DNA of 64,000 bases from Yoonia sp. BS5-3. Lineage in GTDB: Bacteria; Pseudomonadota; Alphaproteobacteria; Rhodobacterales; Rhodobacteraceae. The translations under genes were made by a program, and so were the position numbers. A model generated the notes under the pieces. It ran no database searches and was not told the DNA's origin. It saw only the letters and a program-made list of their open reading frames with translations. Position 1 is the first letter of the stretch. Each line of letters opens with the position of its first letter. Positions 62,578 through 64,000 of the stretch are shown here, in pieces. The DNA is taken from NCBI RefSeq assembly GCF_038069655.2, contig NZ_CP150951.2, positions 868,001 to 932,000 on the forward strand. The letters are read 5' to 3'.

Positions 62578-63687
62578 TTATTTCGTGTAACAATCCTGGT
62601 ACGCTACATAAGCTTCAGTATCTTCTCCCAGTTCCTTCATCACCGCATTGAGTCCCCCAGTGTTGGAAAGGGAACGCGCGACGTGGGGGTCAAGCCCCGC
62701 AGCAAGGGCCTCTTCTTGAATTTGCTTTACCGCATCCACAACGCGCCACTGCGCGCGCAATCGACCGGAAGGCGTTTTGGCGCGCTCTGCAGATTGGCCC
62801 GCCTTCCAGCGGGCCTGCTGGATCGTCTTTGCCCAACGATCCATATTTTTCAGATCGAGTGCGGTCTGTTCAAAATTCTCTTCTTCGAACATGTCATCAA
62901 GGTCAGACGGAGAGTATTTTCGCAAGCCACATGATCGCGCATGTACCGCCTGATCATCATAGTCGGTACAATAGAACTGGATTGCCGCAGGTTCGTTGTC
63001 TGGAAGCGGCCACAGATGCAGCGAAGCTTTAAAGTTCCGCCCGAATAATGACCTGTCTGGATCAATGCCGAAGCTCTTGATGTAGCGGGTCATGATTGGC
63101 CGGTTAAAGCGCGCGGTGATTTGCCTTGACTGGTACAGCGCGCAATCTTCAAACGGCTCTGGCTTGCCTTCCTCATGCCATTCCCAACGGTGTTTTTCAA
63201 AGCCGATCGTTGTGAAGGCCTTTCGAAGCACGTATTTACCTTGACGGATTTTCAGCCCGTGATGCTGTCGTCGTGCGGTTTCCATGATGCTGTCAAAAGT
63301 TATCAGTTTGGCCGAAGGTAAAACACGCGCAAGGTCTGCCGGAAATTCGGGGCGGGTAATGCCGTCCAAGGGGTGCTCAACCACGGTCAGGTCTGGCGCC
63401 TCAGCTGGCGACCAGATCAACGTGCCATTAAACTTCGGGCAACCGGGGGGATCGTTGGGACGTTTTTCGCCGGATTGCGCACGCCTTTGCATTTCGGACA
63501 GCCACATCAGTGGTGGCATCCGTTCCCCGTGCGTTCGACCGATTGCGAATTCACGGGCGCGTACAACACCGGCGATCAGCGGGGCAAGCTTTTCAAACGG
63601 CCCGGGCACAATTGTCAGGCTGAGATGCTTTTCCCAGGGTTCCATGTGTGTGGGTTCAAACGTCATTGCGGGTTGGCGAAATTTCAT
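62578..63687 (-). CDS. Hypothetical protein beside ccrM
   Basis: 369 residues (MKFRQPAMTFEPTHMEPWEK). Soluble; no signal peptide or membrane helix. Segments include HGERMPPLMWLSEMQRRAQS, IRQGKYVLRKAFTTIGFEKH, and a Cys- and Tyr-containing FYCTDYDDQAVHARSCGL. The C-terminal part is helical with an end DCYTK. No family recognised. It lies about 200 bp past the stop of the methyltransferase gene, on the same strand, behind the ccrM terminator. Confidence 0.7.
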   Translation of the reverse strand: MKFRQPAMTFEPTHMEPWEKHLSLTIVPGPFEKLAPLIAGVVRAREFAIGRTHGERMPPLMWLSEMQRRAQSGEKRPNDPPGCPKFNGTLIWSPAEAPDLTVVEHPLDGITRPEFPADLARVLPSAKLITFDSIMETARRQHHGLKIRQGKYVLRKAFTTIGFEKHRWEWHEEGKPEPFEDCALYQSRQITARFNRPIMTRYIKSFGIDPDRSLFGRNFKASLHLWPLPDNEPAAIQFYCTDYDDQAVHARSCGLRKYSPSDLDDMFEEENFEQTALDLKNMDRWAKTIQQARWKAGQSAERAKTPSGRLRAQWRVVDAVKQIQEEALAAGLDPHVARSLSNTGGLNAVMKELGEDTEAYVAYQDCYTK

Positions 63688-63775
63688 ATGATCGCTTACT
63701 TTATCTGTCGTATTGGATTTGTCAGCCCGATGGGGCGCGCGAAGACCAGCCTAGTCATTTCCCAAAACAAAAAAA

Positions 63776-63800
63776 CCCCGCCATCACCAGGATGGCGGGG
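63776..63800 (-). terminator. Terminator after the ccrM-like gene
   Basis: A 10-bp CCCCGCCATC / GATGGCGGGG stem with a 5-nt loop; on the minus strand it is followed by a T-run (A-run at 63769-63775 on the plus strand). Confidence 0.9.
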
Positions 63801-63893
63801 ATAAAGTTAGTGCATGCGGTCCTTTCCACCATGGAAAGGGATGCCGCATACACCGGCGGTATCAACGTTGGGAATGCGTCTTGACTGTGACAG

Positions 63894-64000
<107 letters not shown>

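Overview
This window comes from a marine alphaproteobacterium of the Rhodobacterales (Roseobacter group). The evidence is the methylated-amine gene set (Tmm, Tdm, GmaS, MgsABC), the petP-petR pair beside ilvE, a CcrM-type methyltransferase end at the right edge, a bacterial voltage-gated sodium channel and moderately high GC. It looks chromosomal. No rRNA operon, CRISPR array, prophage or intact insertion sequence is visible.

Layout. (1) 1-11957 is a methylated-amine catabolic block: an ammonium transporter (cut by the left edge) diverges from mgsA-mgsB-mgsC-gmaS, followed by tmm and purU, with tdm convergent to purU and a DMT-family exporter beyond it. Together these oxidise trimethylamine to TMAO (Tmm), demethylate TMAO to dimethylamine plus formaldehyde (Tdm), turn monomethylamine into gamma-glutamylmethylamide (GmaS) and then N-methylglutamate (MgsABC), and release formate from 10-formyl-THF (PurU). 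Dimethylamine monooxygenase and the N-methylglutamate dehydrogenase genes are not in the window. (2) 11958-14645 is a gene graveyard with IS6- and IS3-family transposase remnants, a mosaic dehydrogenase/epimerase pseudogene and an AT-richer orphan gene. (3) 14646-22422 is a siderophore-uptake operon on the minus strand (TonB receptor, binding protein, two FecCD permeases, ATPase, siderophore-interacting reductase), with a TetR regulator beyond its end. (4) 22795-32880 has tRNA-Leu(CAG), an NDUFA9-like gene, uppP, and gltD and gltB separated by a pair of paralogous secreted proteins and a GFA-family gene. (5) 33093-43090 is mostly housekeeping: DUF481 protein, mtgA, GST, queG, sugar dehydrogenase, desaturase, DMT transporter, ilvE, petPR. 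(6) 43264-46744 has small membrane proteins and lipoproteins, including a divergent DUF6502/VWA-lipoprotein module with operator-like dyads. (7) 46793-50728 holds a deacetylase-like gene and the isoprenoid run xseB-ispA-dxs. (8) 50890-56005 has a sodium channel, a DUF1643 protein, truB and recQ. (9) 56156-64000 has tandem small secreted proteins, a phosphatase, a GST, a PagL-like barrel, DUF3775 and YHYH proteins with a duplicated 129-bp segment, an unknown 369-residue protein and the end of ccrM.

Most genes are in well-known families. The least explained parts are the DUF6502/VWA module, the secreted pair inside the glutamate synthase operon, the duplicated YHYH/DUF3775 junction and the 369-residue protein beside ccrM. 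All family assignments were made by reading the sequence; no database search was run.
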